A stretch of DNA of 64,000 bases. It comes from Halomonas rhizosphaerae (GTDB lineage Bacteria; Pseudomonadota; Gammaproteobacteria; Pseudomonadales; Halomonadaceae). Shown here piece by piece: positions 9,844-19,052 of the stretch. The position numbers and the translations under genes were made by a program. Each line of letters starts with the position of its first letter. Within the stretch, counting starts at the first letter, position 1. The notes beneath the pieces are model-generated. The model did not search any database, was not told the DNA's origin, and was given only the letters and a program-made list of their open reading frames with translations. Location: assembly GCF_030010555.1 (NCBI RefSeq), contig NZ_JASCQP010000021.1:179956-243955 (forward strand), read 5' to 3'.

Positions 9844-10823
9844 CCCCCGTGATCAGCTTCGGCGAGGCCCTCGTCGACCTGCTTTCCAGCCGCCTCGGCG
9901 ACACGCCGGATGGACCAGCGGATGCCCCGGAGACCTTCACCCCCTATGCCGGCGGCGCCCCCGCCAACGTGGCGGTGGCCTGCGCCCGCCTGGGCGTGCC
10001 CAGCCGCTTCCTCGGCATGCTCGGCGAGGATCACTTCGGCGACTTCCTGGTCGCCGAGCTGGCCGCCCATGGCGTGGACACCTCCGGCGTGGTGCGCACC
10101 CGCGAGGCACGCACGGCACTCGCCTTCGTCTCCCGCGATGCCGAGGGCGAGCGCACCTTCGACTTCTACCGCCCGCCGGCCGCGGACCTCCTCTATCGCC
10201 TGGAACACCTGCCCGCCGGCGTCTTCGCCGACCCGGCCATCGTGCACTTCTGCAGCAACAGCCTGACCGAGCCGGAGATCGCCGAGACCACCCTGGCCAT
10301 GGCCGAGATGGCCCGCCGCGCCGGCTGCCTGGTGAGCGTGGATGCCAACCTGCGCCACAACCTCTGGGCCAGCGGCAGCACCGACATCAGCCTGGTCACC
10401 CGGCTGCTCGATGCCGCCGACCTGCTCAAGCTCTCGACGGACGAGCTCGACTACCTGCGCGCCGACCACCCCCGGGAGGGCTGGCTGGCCGAACGTTTCG
10501 CCGCCGGGGTCAAGGTCGCGGTGATCACCGACGGCCCCGGGGAGGTGATGCTGAAGGGCGTCGGCCTGGACGAGCGGGTCACGCCGCCCCGGGTCCAGGC
10601 GGTGGATACCACGGCGGGCGGGGACGCCTTCATCGGCGGCCTGCTGGCCGAGCTCGCCGAGTTCAACGCCGACAAGGGCCTCGACGGCGACTGGCACCGC
10701 GACACGTCCTTCCTGCGGCGCGCGGTGGAGATCGCCAGTCGCTGCGGCGCCCATGCCGTGACGCGCCCGGGTGCCTATGCCGCCCTGCCGGATCGCGACG
10801 ACCTGGAACGTCTGCGCGCCTGA
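9840..10823 (+). CDS. Fructokinase / PfkB-family sugar kinase
   Basis: 327 residues. PfkB signatures are present: GGAPANVAVACARLG near residues 38-52 and DTTAGGDAFIGGLL near the C-terminus, where the Asp of GGD is the catalytic base. Chromosomal linkage to glk and edd points to fructose as substrate, though 2-keto-3-deoxygluconate kinase relatives share the fold. The ATG is placed at 9840 by the ATGA overlap with the mutarotase gene. Confidence 0.85.
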   Translation: MTPVISFGEALVDLLSSRLGDTPDGPADAPETFTPYAGGAPANVAVACARLGVPSRFLGMLGEDHFGDFLVAELAAHGVDTSGVVRTREARTALAFVSRDAEGERTFDFYRPPAADLLYRLEHLPAGVFADPAIVHFCSNSLTEPEIAETTLAMAEMARRAGCLVSVDANLRHNLWASGSTDISLVTRLLDAADLLKLSTDELDYLRADHPREGWLAERFAAGVKVAVITDGPGEVMLKGVGLDERVTPPRVQAVDTTAGGDAFIGGLLAELAEFNADKGLDGDWHRDTSFLRRAVEIASRCGAHAVTRPGAYAALPDRDDLERLRA

Positions 10824-10846
10824 GACTCCTTGACACGCCGCCTTCA

Positions 10847-10880
10847 CCCCGGGCCGGCCTTGCCGGCCCGGGGTCGTTTC
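10847..10880 (+). terminator. Rho-independent-like terminator after fructokinase
   Basis: A perfect 12-bp GC stem (10847-10858 pairing with 10862-10873) with a 3-base loop is followed by TCGTTTC. The U-tract is short, but the position just after the operon end fits. Confidence 0.7.
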
Positions 10881-10904
10881 ATGCGTGCAAGCAAGACCAT
10901 GAGC

Positions 10905-10930
10905 CAAAAAAGCCCCGGCGGGGCCGGGGC
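10905..10930 (-). terminator. Rho-independent terminator for zwf-pgl-eda
   Basis: On the minus strand an 8-bp stem GCCCCGGC/GCCGGGGC with a 3-base loop is followed directly by six T. It lies 57 bp beyond the eda stop and is convergent with the fructokinase terminator. Confidence 0.85.
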
Positions 10931-10987
10931 AAGGGACAGCAACCAGCTGTCGAGAGAGCACAGGGTTACCGAAGCAGGAAACGGGAA

Positions 10988-11650
10988 TCAGTGGTGGAAG
11001 CGCTCCGCCGCCTCGCGGGCCAGTGAGCGGATGGCATCCCAGTCCTCGGCGTCGATCAGTGACTTCGGCGTGAGCCAGGAGCCTCCCACGCACATCACGT
11101 TCTTGAGCGCCAGGTAGTCCTCGGCGTTGTTGATTCCGATCCCGCCGGTGGGGCAGAAGCGCGCCTCGGGGATCGGGCCGGCGAAGGCCTTGAGGGCCTT
11201 GACCCCGCCGCTGGCCTCGGCCGGGAAGAACTTGAAGCGGCGATAGCCATACTGCCAGCCGGTCATCAGCTCGGAGACGGTCGCCACGCCGGGCAGCATC
11301 GGCACCGGGCTCGTGACACCGTAGCGATAGAGCGCCTCGGTCGTGCCGGGCGTCACCACAAAATCGGCGCCCACCTCCTCGGCCTGGCGGTACTGGGCCG
11401 GCGTCAGCACGGTGCCCACGCCGATGCTGGCCTGGGGCAGCGCCTCCTTGATGCGCTTGATCGCCTCGAGGGCACAGTCGGTGCGCAGGGTGATCTCCAG
11501 GACGGTCAGGCCACCCTCGAAGAGGGCGCGGGCCAGGGGCACGGCATCCTCGATGCGTTGGATGGCCAGCACCGGGATTACCTCGGCCTTGAGGCAGATG
11601 CTGTCCAGTTCGGTGGTGCGGGTCGAGGGCAGCTGCTTGTCGATGCTCAT
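10988..11650 (-). CDS. eda: KDPG/KHG aldolase
   Basis: 220 residues. It cleaves KDPG to pyruvate and glyceraldehyde 3-phosphate, the last step of the Entner-Doudoroff route. The Schiff-base Lys is K140 in RRFKFFPAE, and the general base Glu is E52 in LEITLRT. The ATG at 11650 follows GGAGACCATC; the open frame upstream of it is the shadow of pgl. It lies 16 bp after pgl. Confidence 0.96.
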   Translation of the reverse strand: MSIDKQLPSTRTTELDSICLKAEVIPVLAIQRIEDAVPLARALFEGGLTVLEITLRTDCALEAIKRIKEALPQASIGVGTVLTPAQYRQAEEVGADFVVTPGTTEALYRYGVTSPVPMLPGVATVSELMTGWQYGYRRFKFFPAEASGGVKALKAFAGPIPEARFCPTGGIGINNAEDYLALKNVMCVGGSWLTPKSLIDAEDWDAIRSLAREAAERFHH

Positions 11651-11666
11651 GATGGTCTCCAGAAGC

Positions 11667-12344
11667 TCAAGGGGCCCAGTAGGTGGCCAGCGGACAGGCC
11701 AGGAAGGCGCGGATCGGCAGTTCGCGGACGTCATCGCCGGACAGCGCCCTGGCCAGCACGGCGCGCTTGTTGCCACCGGTGATGTGCAGCACGTGGCGGC
11801 GGGCCTGGTGGAGGCGGTCGGCGCTCAGGGTGATGCGCGGCTGGGGCTGGCTCGGCGTGCGTACCGCCACCGCCGGGGCGTCGGTGGCCAGCGCCAGGGA
11901 CAGCTCCTGGCTGTCGGGGAACAGCGAGGCGGTGTGGCCGTCTCCGCCCATGCCCAGGATCACCACGCTGGCCGGCCAGGCCAGCCCGGCGAGGCGCTCG
12001 GCCACGGCGGCCGCGCCCTGCTCGGGAGTGGCATCGGCGGTGGTCAGCGGCACGAAGGTAGCGGCGGCGGCCGGTCCCTGCAGCAGGTGGGCACGCACCA
12101 GGCGGGCATTGCTGTCCTCGGCGTCCTCGGCCACCCAGCGCTCGTCGGCGAGGGTCACCTGGACGCGCTCCCAGGGCAGCTCGCAGGACGCGAGTGCCGC
12201 GAAGAAGGGTACCGGCGTCGAGCCCCCCGAGACCACCAGCAGGGCGTTGTCCTGATGGGCCAGGTCGACCCGCAGGGCCTCGGCCACGGCCTCGGCCAGC
12301 TGCCGGGAGAGCTGTTCACGGGGCAGGGGTGTCGTGTCGGTCAT
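11667..12344 (-). CDS. pgl: 6-phosphogluconolactonase
   Basis: 225 residues. It hydrolyses 6-phosphogluconolactone made by Zwf. The VVSGGSTP motif (about residues 37-44), LADERWV and GMGGDGHTASLFP are the DevB/Pgl signatures. It starts one base after the zwf stop, so the two are surely co-transcribed. Confidence 0.95.
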   Translation of the reverse strand: MTDTTPLPREQLSRQLAEAVAEALRVDLAHQDNALLVVSGGSTPVPFFAALASCELPWERVQVTLADERWVAEDAEDSNARLVRAHLLQGPAAAATFVPLTTADATPEQGAAAVAERLAGLAWPASVVILGMGGDGHTASLFPDSQELSLALATDAPAVAVRTPSQPQPRITLSADRLHQARRHVLHITGGNKRAVLARALSGDDVRELPIRAFLACPLATYWAP

Positions 12345-12345
12345 C

Positions 12346-13857
12346 TCAGTAGTCCTCGTACCAGCTGCGGCCGTCCTGGGTGATCATGGCGATGGAGGCC
12401 ACGGGCCCCCAGGAACCGGCCGGATAGCGCCGGGGCGGCTCGTCGCGGTCGTCCCAGGCGGCGACCAGGCTGTCGCACCACTGCCAGGCGTGCTCGACCT
12501 CGTCGCGGCGCACGAAGAGGTACTGCTGCCCCTTCATGACCTCGAGCAGCAGTCGCTCGTAGGCGTCCGGGATACGGGTCTTGGGGAAGGCGCTGTTGAA
12601 GTCCAGATGCAGCGGGCCGCGGCGCAGGCGCATGCCCTTGTCCAGGCCGCTGTCCTTGGTCAGCACCTCCAGGGCGATGCCCTCCTCCGGCTGCAGGCGG
12701 ATCACCAGCTTGTTGGCGGCGAGCCCCCGCTGGTCGGGGTCGAAGATGTAGTGTGGCTGCTGCCGGAAATGGATGATGATCTGGGAGAGCTTCTCCGGCA
12801 TCCGCTTGCCGGTGCGCAGGTAGAAGGGCACCCCGGCCCAGCGCCAGTTGGCCACGCCGGTCTTCATGGCCACGAAGGTCTCGGTGTGGCTCTCGGTGTT
12901 GGCCCCCTCCTCCTCCAGGTAGCCCGGCACGGCCTGGCCATCCGTGGTGCCGGCCATGTACTGGCCACGCACCACGTCGCGACCCAGCATGTCATCGGTG
13001 AAGGGCCTGAGTGCCTTGAGCACCTTGACCTTCTCGTCGCGGATGGCATCGGCATCCAGGTTGGCCGGCGGGTCCATGGCGATCAGGCAGACCAGCTGCA
13101 GCAGGTGGTTCTGCACCATGTCGCGCAGCTGGCCGGCCTCGTCGAAGTAGCCCCAGCGCCCTTCGATGCCGACCTTCTCGGCCACGGTGATCTCCACGTG
13201 GGAGATGTGGTTCTGGTTCCACTGGGTGCCGAACAGCGGGTTGGCGAAGCGCAGCGCAATGAGGTTCTGTACCGTTTCCTTGCCCAGATAGTGATCGATG
13301 CGATAGACCCGGGACTCGGGGAAGACCGCGCCGATGGCATCATTGATCTCGGCGGAGGAGTCGAGGTCGAAGCCGATGGGCTTCTCGACCACCACCCGGC
13401 TCTGTTCGTCGAGGCTGCCGCTGGCCTCCAGGTGACGGCAGATATCGCCGTAGATCTTGGCACCCACCGAGAGGTAGACCACCATGGGACGCAGCAGGCC
13501 CTGCTGGCGCCACTCGCGAATGGCGCCATAGCCCTCGGGCCTGGTGAAGTCGAGCTGCAAGTAGTCCAGGCGGGCCAGGAAACGCTTGAGCACGGCCCGA
13601 TCGAGCTCCTCGGCCTTGACGTGGGTCTTGAGCGACATCTCGACCCTGGCCTGGAAGGCCTCGCGGTCGAGCTCCTGGCGCGCCAATCCCAGCAGGCGAG
13701 TATTGGCGTCCAGCAGGCCCTCGCGGTCGAGCTGGTAGAGCGCCGGATAGAGCTTGCGCTGGGCCAGGTCGCCCAGGGCACCGAACAGTGCCAGGTCGAT
13801 TTCCGTGCTGCCGGCGTCGGTGGGCTTGGCCTCGCCGGCTCGATTGCGTTGTTTCAT
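12346..13857 (-). CDS. zwf: Glucose-6-phosphate 1-dehydrogenase
   Basis: 503 residues. It oxidises glucose 6-phosphate with NAD(P)+. The active-site signature RIDHYLGKE is at residues 186-194, and the coenzyme loop is [11 protein letters not shown] (about 26-36). It is the first gene of zwf-pgl-eda, divergent from hexR across a 226-bp region with HexR-like sites. Confidence 0.96.
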   Translation of the reverse strand: MKQRNRAGEAKPTDAGSTEIDLALFGALGDLAQRKLYPALYQLDREGLLDANTRLLGLARQELDREAFQARVEMSLKTHVKAEELDRAVLKRFLARLDYLQLDFTRPEGYGAIREWRQQGLLRPMVVYLSVGAKIYGDICRHLEASGSLDEQSRVVVEKPIGFDLDSSAEINDAIGAVFPESRVYRIDHYLGKETVQNLIALRFANPLFGTQWNQNHISHVEITVAEKVGIEGRWGYFDEAGQLRDMVQNHLLQLVCLIAMDPPANLDADAIRDEKVKVLKALRPFTDDMLGRDVVRGQYMAGTTDGQAVPGYLEEEGANTESHTETFVAMKTGVANWRWAGVPFYLRTGKRMPEKLSQIIIHFRQQPHYIFDPDQRGLAANKLVIRLQPEEGIALEVLTKDSGLDKGMRLRRGPLHLDFNSAFPKTRIPDAYERLLLEVMKGQQYLFVRRDEVEHAWQWCDSLVAAWDDRDEPPRRYPAGSWGPVASIAMITQDGRSWYEDY

Positions 13858-13922
13858 GTCCGCCCCATCTGGTTAACTTACCTAAAAATAGCGCACGAAG
13901 GGCAAGCCTTGCAAACAATTTA

Positions 13923-13934
13923 TGTAAGTTTACA
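13923..13934 (-). promoter_or_regulatory. Candidate HexR operator upstream of zwf
   Basis: TGTAAGTTTACA is an inverted repeat (TGTAA-N2-TTACA) 66 bp before the zwf start. Eleven of its bases recur in the same order before edd. The pairing of zwf, edd and hexR fits the known HexR regulon. Confidence 0.65.
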
Positions 13935-14003
13935 ACAAACACAGCGCCCTTACCGGGCCTGCCCTGAAGGACCTTTGCGCGCGGCTCTGCATAGCCAGCA
14001 TAA

Positions 14004-14018
14004 TGTAGTTAAATCACC
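14004..14018 (+). promoter_or_regulatory. Candidate HexR operator upstream of hexR
   Basis: TGTAGTTAAATCACC matches the HexR consensus TGTAATTAAATTACA at 12 of 15 positions, 66 bp before the hexR ATG. It could mediate autoregulation. Confidence 0.5.
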
Positions 14019-14083
14019 ACATCACCCATGTTTCACCCCCGCGCCGCCGATGGCGCCCCGTCGTCAGGGAGACTTCACTGCTC

Positions 14084-14956
14084 ATGGTCCGACACGATCT
14101 GCTCGACCGCATCCGACGGCAGCTCGACGAGCTCAATCGATCCGAACGCAAGGTGGCCGACGTCATCCTGGCCGACCCGACATCGGCCACCAGCATGAGC
14201 ATCGCCACCCTGGCCCAGCTGGCCTCGGTCAGCGAACCCACGGTCAACCGCTTCTGTCGCAGCTTTGCCGCCAAGGGCTACCCGGACTTCAAGATCAAGC
14301 TGGCCCAGAGCCTGGCCGGCGGCACCCCCTACGTCAGCCAGGCGGTGGAACCCGGCGACTCCGCCGCCGAATACACCAACAAGATCTTCGGGGCCACCAT
14401 CGCCGCCCTGGACCTGGCCCGCCGCGAGGTGACCCCGGAGCGCATCGAGCGCGTCGTCGACTACCTGATCCAGGCCAGGCAGCTGCACTTCTTCGGCCTG
14501 GGGGCCTCCGGTGCGGTGGCCCAGGATGCCCAGCACAAGTTCTTCCGCTTCAACCTGCCGGTCACCGCCTATGTGGACGTGCTGATGCAGCGCATGGTGG
14601 CGGCCGCCTGCCACACCGGCGATGTAGTGGTGGTGCTCTCCTGGACCGGACGCACCCGGGATCTGGTGGACATCGCGCGACTCGCGCGGGAGAACGGCGC
14701 CGTGGTGCTCGGCATCACCGCACCGGATTCGCCGCTGGCCGCCGAGTGCACCGAGACCCTTGAGGTGGCCACCCCGGAGGACACCGACTACTACATGCCC
14801 ATGACCTCGCGGATGATCCAGCTGGCGCTGATCGATGTCCTGGCCACCGGGGTGACCCTGCGCCGCGGCGAGGACTTCCTGCCCCACCTCAAGAAGATCA
14901 AGGACAGCCTTAAGGCGACACGCTACCCCGCCGGCGGGCGCGACGACCAGCCCTGA
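14084..14956 (+). CDS. hexR: HexR, RpiR-family transcriptional regulator
   Basis: 290 residues: N-terminal HTH of the RpiR type (about 1-77, with [20 protein letters not shown] as the recognition region) and a C-terminal SIS sugar-phosphate-binding domain (about 120-260, [17 protein letters not shown]). HexR binds KDPG and represses edd and zwf in pseudomonads and related bacteria. The position divergent from zwf supports the name over other RpiR members. Confidence 0.92.
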   Translation: MVRHDLLDRIRRQLDELNRSERKVADVILADPTSATSMSIATLAQLASVSEPTVNRFCRSFAAKGYPDFKIKLAQSLAGGTPYVSQAVEPGDSAAEYTNKIFGATIAALDLARREVTPERIERVVDYLIQARQLHFFGLGASGAVAQDAQHKFFRFNLPVTAYVDVLMQRMVAAACHTGDVVVVLSWTGRTRDLVDIARLARENGAVVLGITAPDSPLAAECTETLEVATPEDTDYYMPMTSRMIQLALIDVLATGVTLRRGEDFLPHLKKIKDSLKATRYPAGGRDDQP

Positions 14957-15029
14957 GGCGCCACCCGACTTGCCAGGCCGGCGCCGAGCCACAACAATGG
15001 CCAGCCTATCGTCCACTCCGGAGACCGAG

Positions 15030-15884
15030 ATGCGCTGGCTCGCCACTTCCACCGTTGCCCTGGCCCTGTTCGCCCAGGGCGTCGCCGCCGACACCTTCCG
15101 CTTTACTGCCATTCCCGACGAGGACCAGTCGCGGCTGGTCGAGCGCTTCTCCAAGGTTGCCGACTACCTGGAGGGGCGCCTCGACGTGGAGGTGGAGTAC
15201 GTCCCGGTCAAGTCCTATGGCGCCACGGTCACCGCCTTCCGCAACGACCAGGTCCAGCTTGCCTGGTTCGGCGGCCTCTCCGGCGTCCAGGCGCGCCGCC
15301 TGGTTCCGGGCTCCATCGCCCTGGCCCAGGGCAGCGAGGATGCCGAGTTCAGGAGCTACCTCATCGCCCACCGCTCGACAGGCCTTGAGCGGGCCGACGA
15401 GGTGCCCGACACCCTCGAGGGCATGAGCCTGACCTTCGGCTCGCGCACCTCCACCTCGGGGCGCCTGATGCCGGAGCACTTCCTGCGCCAGCGCTTCGGC
15501 GAGGCGCCGGACGAGCTGTTCTCGCGGGTCGGCTACTCCGGTGACCACTCGCGCACCATCGCCCTGGTGGAAGCCGGCACCTGGGACCTGGGGGCGGTCA
15601 ACTTCAGCGTCTGGGAGGCCGCGGTGGAGGACGGTCGGGTGGATACCGACAAGGTCGCGGTGATCTGGGCCACCCCGCCCTACCCGGACTACAACTGGAC
15701 CCTGCGCGGCGATGTCGATGCGCGGTTCGGCAAGGGCTTCACCGAGCAGGTCCGCGCGGCCCTGCTGGAGATGGACGACCCCGAGCTGCTGGCGAGCTTC
15801 CCCCGCGAGGGCTTCATCCCCGCCGACAACGCCCTCTACGCCCCCATCGAGGACGTCGCGGAAGAGCTCGGCCTGCTGCGCTGA
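15030..15884 (+). CDS. PhnD/PtxB-like ABC transporter substrate-binding protein (putative selenate/phosphonate type)
   Basis: 284 residues with a signal peptide (MRWLATSTVALALFAQGVAA, cleavage near residue 20). Features such as YGATVTAFRNDQVQLAWFGG and GDHSRTIALVEAG fit the phosphate/phosphonate-binding family. Some close families are annotated as putative selenate binders, but nothing here decides the ligand. The ATG at 15030 was chosen because it opens the signal peptide after CCGGAGACCGAG. It is the first of three overlapping ABC genes. Confidence 0.8.
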   Translation: MRWLATSTVALALFAQGVAADTFRFTAIPDEDQSRLVERFSKVADYLEGRLDVEVEYVPVKSYGATVTAFRNDQVQLAWFGGLSGVQARRLVPGSIALAQGSEDAEFRSYLIAHRSTGLERADEVPDTLEGMSLTFGSRTSTSGRLMPEHFLRQRFGEAPDELFSRVGYSGDHSRTIALVEAGTWDLGAVNFSVWEAAVEDGRVDTDKVAVIWATPPYPDYNWTLRGDVDARFGKGFTEQVRAALLEMDDPELLASFPREGFIPADNALYAPIEDVAEELGLLR

Positions 15885-16597
15885 TGGGCGAGCCGCGCGA
15901 CCTGCTGCTCTCGCTGACCGGCGTCGACCTGGGCCATGGCGACCGGGTGGTGCTGCCGGGACTGCACCTCGGCCTGCGCCGCGGCGAGCGGGTCGCCCTG
16001 CTCGGTCCCAGCGGGGCCGGCAAGTCCACCCTGCTCGGCGCCCTGCGCCGGCAGCTGGGCGACACCGCCGCCTGGTGTCCCCAGCAGCATGGCCTGGTGC
16101 CTCAGCTTGCGGTCTATCACAACATCTACATGGGGCGGCTGGCCGAGCACTCGGCGCTGGCCAACCTGTGGAACCTGGTGCGCCCGCTGGCCGGGCCCTG
16201 GCGCCAGGTCGCCGAGCTCTGCGATGCCCTGGGCCTGGCCGGGCTGATGCGCCGCCCGGTCGGGCAGCTCTCCGGCGGCCAGCGCCAGCGCGTCGCCATC
16301 GCCCGGGCCCTCTACCAGCAGCGGGCGCTGTTCCTCGGCGACGAGCCGGTGGCCAGCGTCGACCCCCACCAGGCGCTGCGCCTGCTGGCGCTGATCGAGG
16401 CGCGCCACGCCACTGCGGTGATCGCCCTCCACCAGCGGGAGCTTGCCCTCAGCCACTTCGACCGGGTGTGGGGCCTGCGTGACGGCCGGCTGGTGATCGA
16501 CGCCCCCGCCCGCGAGCTCAGCCTGGCCGACCTGGACGGCCTCTACCCCGATGCCGATGGCCTGCCCCGCGAGGCCGCCGACCGAGACCGGCCATGA
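15884..16597 (+). CDS. ABC transporter ATP-binding protein (PhnC-like)
   Basis: 237 residues. Walker A LGPSGAGKST (about 41-50), signature LSGGQRQRVAIARAL and Walker B ALFLGDEPVASVD are complete. It starts on the stop of the binding-protein gene (TGATG) and its own stop overlaps the permease ATG. The Q-loop/D-loop sequence (DEPVASVDPHQA) is PhnC-like. Confidence 0.88.
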   Translation: MGEPRDLLLSLTGVDLGHGDRVVLPGLHLGLRRGERVALLGPSGAGKSTLLGALRRQLGDTAAWCPQQHGLVPQLAVYHNIYMGRLAEHSALANLWNLVRPLAGPWRQVAELCDALGLAGLMRRPVGQLSGGQRQRVAIARALYQQRALFLGDEPVASVDPHQALRLLALIEARHATAVIALHQRELALSHFDRVWGLRDGRLVIDAPARELSLADLDGLYPDADGLPREAADRDRP

Positions 16598-18117
16598 CCC
16601 TGGCCGACCGTCGCACGCGGGAGCCCCGACCGGGCTGGCTGGCCGGGCAGAGCGGCGGCGTGCGCCTGGCCCGCCACAGCCTGACCCTGGTGGCACTGGC
16701 GGTGGTGCTGGTGCCCTTCGCCGACCTCTCGATCCTGACCCGCGACCCCTGGGCAGAGCTGGCGCGCATGGCCCGGGGGCTGGCCTGGCCCGCCTGGGGG
16801 GCACTGGAATCACCGCTGGAGGCGCTGGGCCTGACGGTCGCCGTGGCCCTGTGGGGAACGCTGGGCGGGATGGTGCTGGGCTTCCCCCTGGCGCTGCTGT
16901 TCGCCCGCTCGCGGCTGGTCCGCGCCGGCTGCGCCTTCGTGCGGGCGATCCACGAGCTGTTCTGGGCACTGCTCTTCCTGCAGGTGTTCGGCCTCTCGGC
17001 CGCCACGGCCCTGATGGCCCTGGCGATCCCCTATGCCGGCATCTTCGCCAAGGTCTATGCCGAGACCCTCGAGCAGATACCGGGCGCCCCGCGTGATGCC
17101 CTGCCCTCGGGAGTGGCCCGGCTGTCGCGCTTCGTCTATGCCGAACTGCCGCTGGCCTGGACCCGGCTCGCCGCCTACACCCGCTATCGCTTCGAGTGCG
17201 CGCTGCGCGCCAGCGTGCTGCTGGGCTTCGTCGGCCTGCCGACCCTGGGCTTCCAGCTCGAGACTGCCTTCCGCGAGGGGCGCTACCACGAGGCCGGGGC
17301 CCTGCTGTGGCTCTTCTACCTGCTGATCGCCAGCCTGCCCTGGTGGGGCCACCGGCGGCTGATGCCGCTGCTGGCCCTTGGCGGGGCCTTGCTGCTGGGC
17401 CCCTGGCCGGCGCTCGAGGGCGGCCTCTTGTGGCGCTTCGTCAGCCAGGACATCTGGCCCCCGGCGCTGCTCGAGGGCGACTGGCGGGGCCTCATCGCGT
17501 GGCTGGCCCGCATCCCCGACCTGGGCCCGGCCATCGGCAACACCCTGTTGCTCGGCCTGCTGGGCAGCGTGGGCGCGCTGCTGGTCGCCCTGGCACTCTG
17601 GCCGCTGGCCTGCCGCCACTTCGGCAACCCGGCGACCCGGCTGGCCGGGCGGGGCCTGTTGATCTTCCTGCGCTCGACGCCCGAGCTGATGCTGGCCTTC
17701 TTTTTCCTGCTGCTGCTGGGGCCGTCGCTGCTGCCCGCCTGGCTGGCGCTGGCGCTGCACAACGGCGCGCTGATCGCCTTCCTGGTCGCGCGCCATGCCG
17801 ATGCCATCACCCCGGGCATGCCGGGGGTGAACGCCTCGGGCCGGCTAGCCTACGAACTGCTGCCGCGGCTCTATCCGGGCATGCTGGCGCTGCTCTACTA
17901 CCGCGCCGAGGTGATCCTGCGCGAGACGGCCATCCTGGGGATGCTGGGGGTAGCCACACTGGGCTACTACATCGACGCGAACTTCGAGTACCTGCTGTTC
18001 GACGTGGCCTTCTTCCTGCTGCTGATCACCGCGGCACTCAACATCGCCGTGGACGCCCTCTCGCGACGGCTGCGCCCAAGGGAGACCGCCATCATCGACG
18101 ACCCCTGTCAGCGCTAG
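16594..18117 (+). CDS. ABC transporter permease, double-length PhnE-like fusion
   Basis: 507 residues, about twice a usual PhnE. Two halves each contain a BPD-type permease core: the first around residues 80-270 (DALPSGVARLSRFVYAELPLAW region), the second around 300-490 (YELLPRLYPGMLALLYYRAE region). The C-terminal half reads LRETAILGMLGVATLGYYID, the common PhnE ending. A single fused chain would replace a homodimer. It overlaps the ATPase gene by ATGA. Confidence 0.85.
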   Translation: MTLADRRTREPRPGWLAGQSGGVRLARHSLTLVALAVVLVPFADLSILTRDPWAELARMARGLAWPAWGALESPLEALGLTVAVALWGTLGGMVLGFPLALLFARSRLVRAGCAFVRAIHELFWALLFLQVFGLSAATALMALAIPYAGIFAKVYAETLEQIPGAPRDALPSGVARLSRFVYAELPLAWTRLAAYTRYRFECALRASVLLGFVGLPTLGFQLETAFREGRYHEAGALLWLFYLLIASLPWWGHRRLMPLLALGGALLLGPWPALEGGLLWRFVSQDIWPPALLEGDWRGLIAWLARIPDLGPAIGNTLLLGLLGSVGALLVALALWPLACRHFGNPATRLAGRGLLIFLRSTPELMLAFFFLLLLGPSLLPAWLALALHNGALIAFLVARHADAITPGMPGVNASGRLAYELLPRLYPGMLALLYYRAEVILRETAILGMLGVATLGYYIDANFEYLLFDVAFFLLLITAALNIAVDALSRRLRPRETAIIDDPCQR

Positions 18118-18129
18118 CCTCCGCTCCGG

Positions 18130-18492
18130 CTAGCGGCCCGGCACCAGTGCATTGACGGTGATCTCCACCTTCAGCTCGTCGGCGGGCATGGGCGCGCAGA
18201 CGCAGGTGCGGGCCGGGGCATGACCGGTCGGCACCCAGGCATCCCAGACGGCGTTCATGGCGGCAAAGTCATGGCTGTCCTTGAGGTAGATGGTCGCCGA
18301 GAGCAGCTGCTCGCGGTCGGAACCGATCTCGGCGAGCAGGCCATCGAGGCGCTTCAGCATGCTCTCGGTCTGCTCGGTGATGTCGCCGTGACGAGCCTCG
18401 GGGCCCGCGACCTGGCCACATAGCCAGGCCATGCCATTGTGGATCACCGCGCGGCTCATGCGTGCCTTGGTGTCGTGTCGCTCGATGCTCAT
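18130..18492 (-). CDS. RidA/YjgF-family protein
   Basis: 120 residues. RidA proteins hydrolyse reactive enamine/imine intermediates from PLP enzymes. The conserved C-terminal [20 protein letters not shown] retains the Arg that binds the substrate carboxylate. It is convergent with the ABC permease gene (12-bp gap). The exact Rid subgroup cannot be decided by eye. Confidence 0.85.
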   Translation of the reverse strand: MSIERHDTKARMSRAVIHNGMAWLCGQVAGPEARHGDITEQTESMLKRLDGLLAEIGSDREQLLSATIYLKDSHDFAAMNAVWDAWVPTGHAPARTCVCAPMPADELKVEITVNALVPGR

Positions 18493-18540
18493 CGTGGTCG
18501 CTCTCCGTTGGTCAGGTTACCGCCGCGTCACGCGCGGGCG

Positions 18541-18882
18541 TCACGCGGCGCAATCGATGCACTTCAGCACCAGGGGATCGCCTTCCAGGCGCCTGGCGCC
18601 GATCCATTCACCGCACTCGATGCACTCGCCAAACTCGCCCTTCTCGATGCGCGAGAGAGCCCCCGTGATGCGACGCAGGGCCAGCTGGCGACGCTGCTCC
18701 TCGGCCTTGGCCATGGCCTGCCCCTGCATGGCATCCATCCGCGACAGTCGCCCCACCGAGGTCTGGTCCAGCATCACGGTGTCGCGGGATTCGCGGCTGG
18801 CATCGCTCTGCTCGAGCAACTCGGCGCGCAGCGCATGCAACCGCCTCACCACGGCGTCCATATCCAGCTCAGGATGATTCAT
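18541..18882 (-). CDS. DksA/TraR-type C4 zinc-finger protein
   Basis: 113 residues from the ATG at 18882, which is set by GAGGAGG five bases upstream; an earlier ATG at 18921 lacks such a site. An N-terminal helical part is followed by CIECGEWIGARRL and a terminal CIDC pair, giving a C4 finger. Short DksA relatives act on RNA polymerase secondary channels or in stress regulation. The N-terminal coiled-coil tip is shorter than in true DksA, so a direct ppGpp role is uncertain. Confidence 0.8.
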   Translation of the reverse strand: MNHPELDMDAVVRRLHALRAELLEQSDASRESRDTVMLDQTSVGRLSRMDAMQGQAMAKAEEQRRQLALRRITGALSRIEKGEFGECIECGEWIGARRLEGDPLVLKCIDCAA

Positions 18883-19052
18883 CACCGCCTCCTCTTCCGG
18901 GAACGTCGGATCAGCTGGCACGACGCCATGCGTCAGCGTTCAGCTGTTACCCTAGGACGCTTTCGGCCGCTCGGCCTCGGGGGTTCCATCTTGCCACTGC
19001 GGCCCTGCGGCCGCACGTCCGTCAGGCCTGTCACGACACACCGGAGGTCACC

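Noticed and set aside
12334..14763. 809-codon open frame on the plus strand antisense to zwf
   Set aside because: High-GC antisense shadow of zwf; its translation shows no domain and it runs through the hexR promoter and out of frame into hexR.
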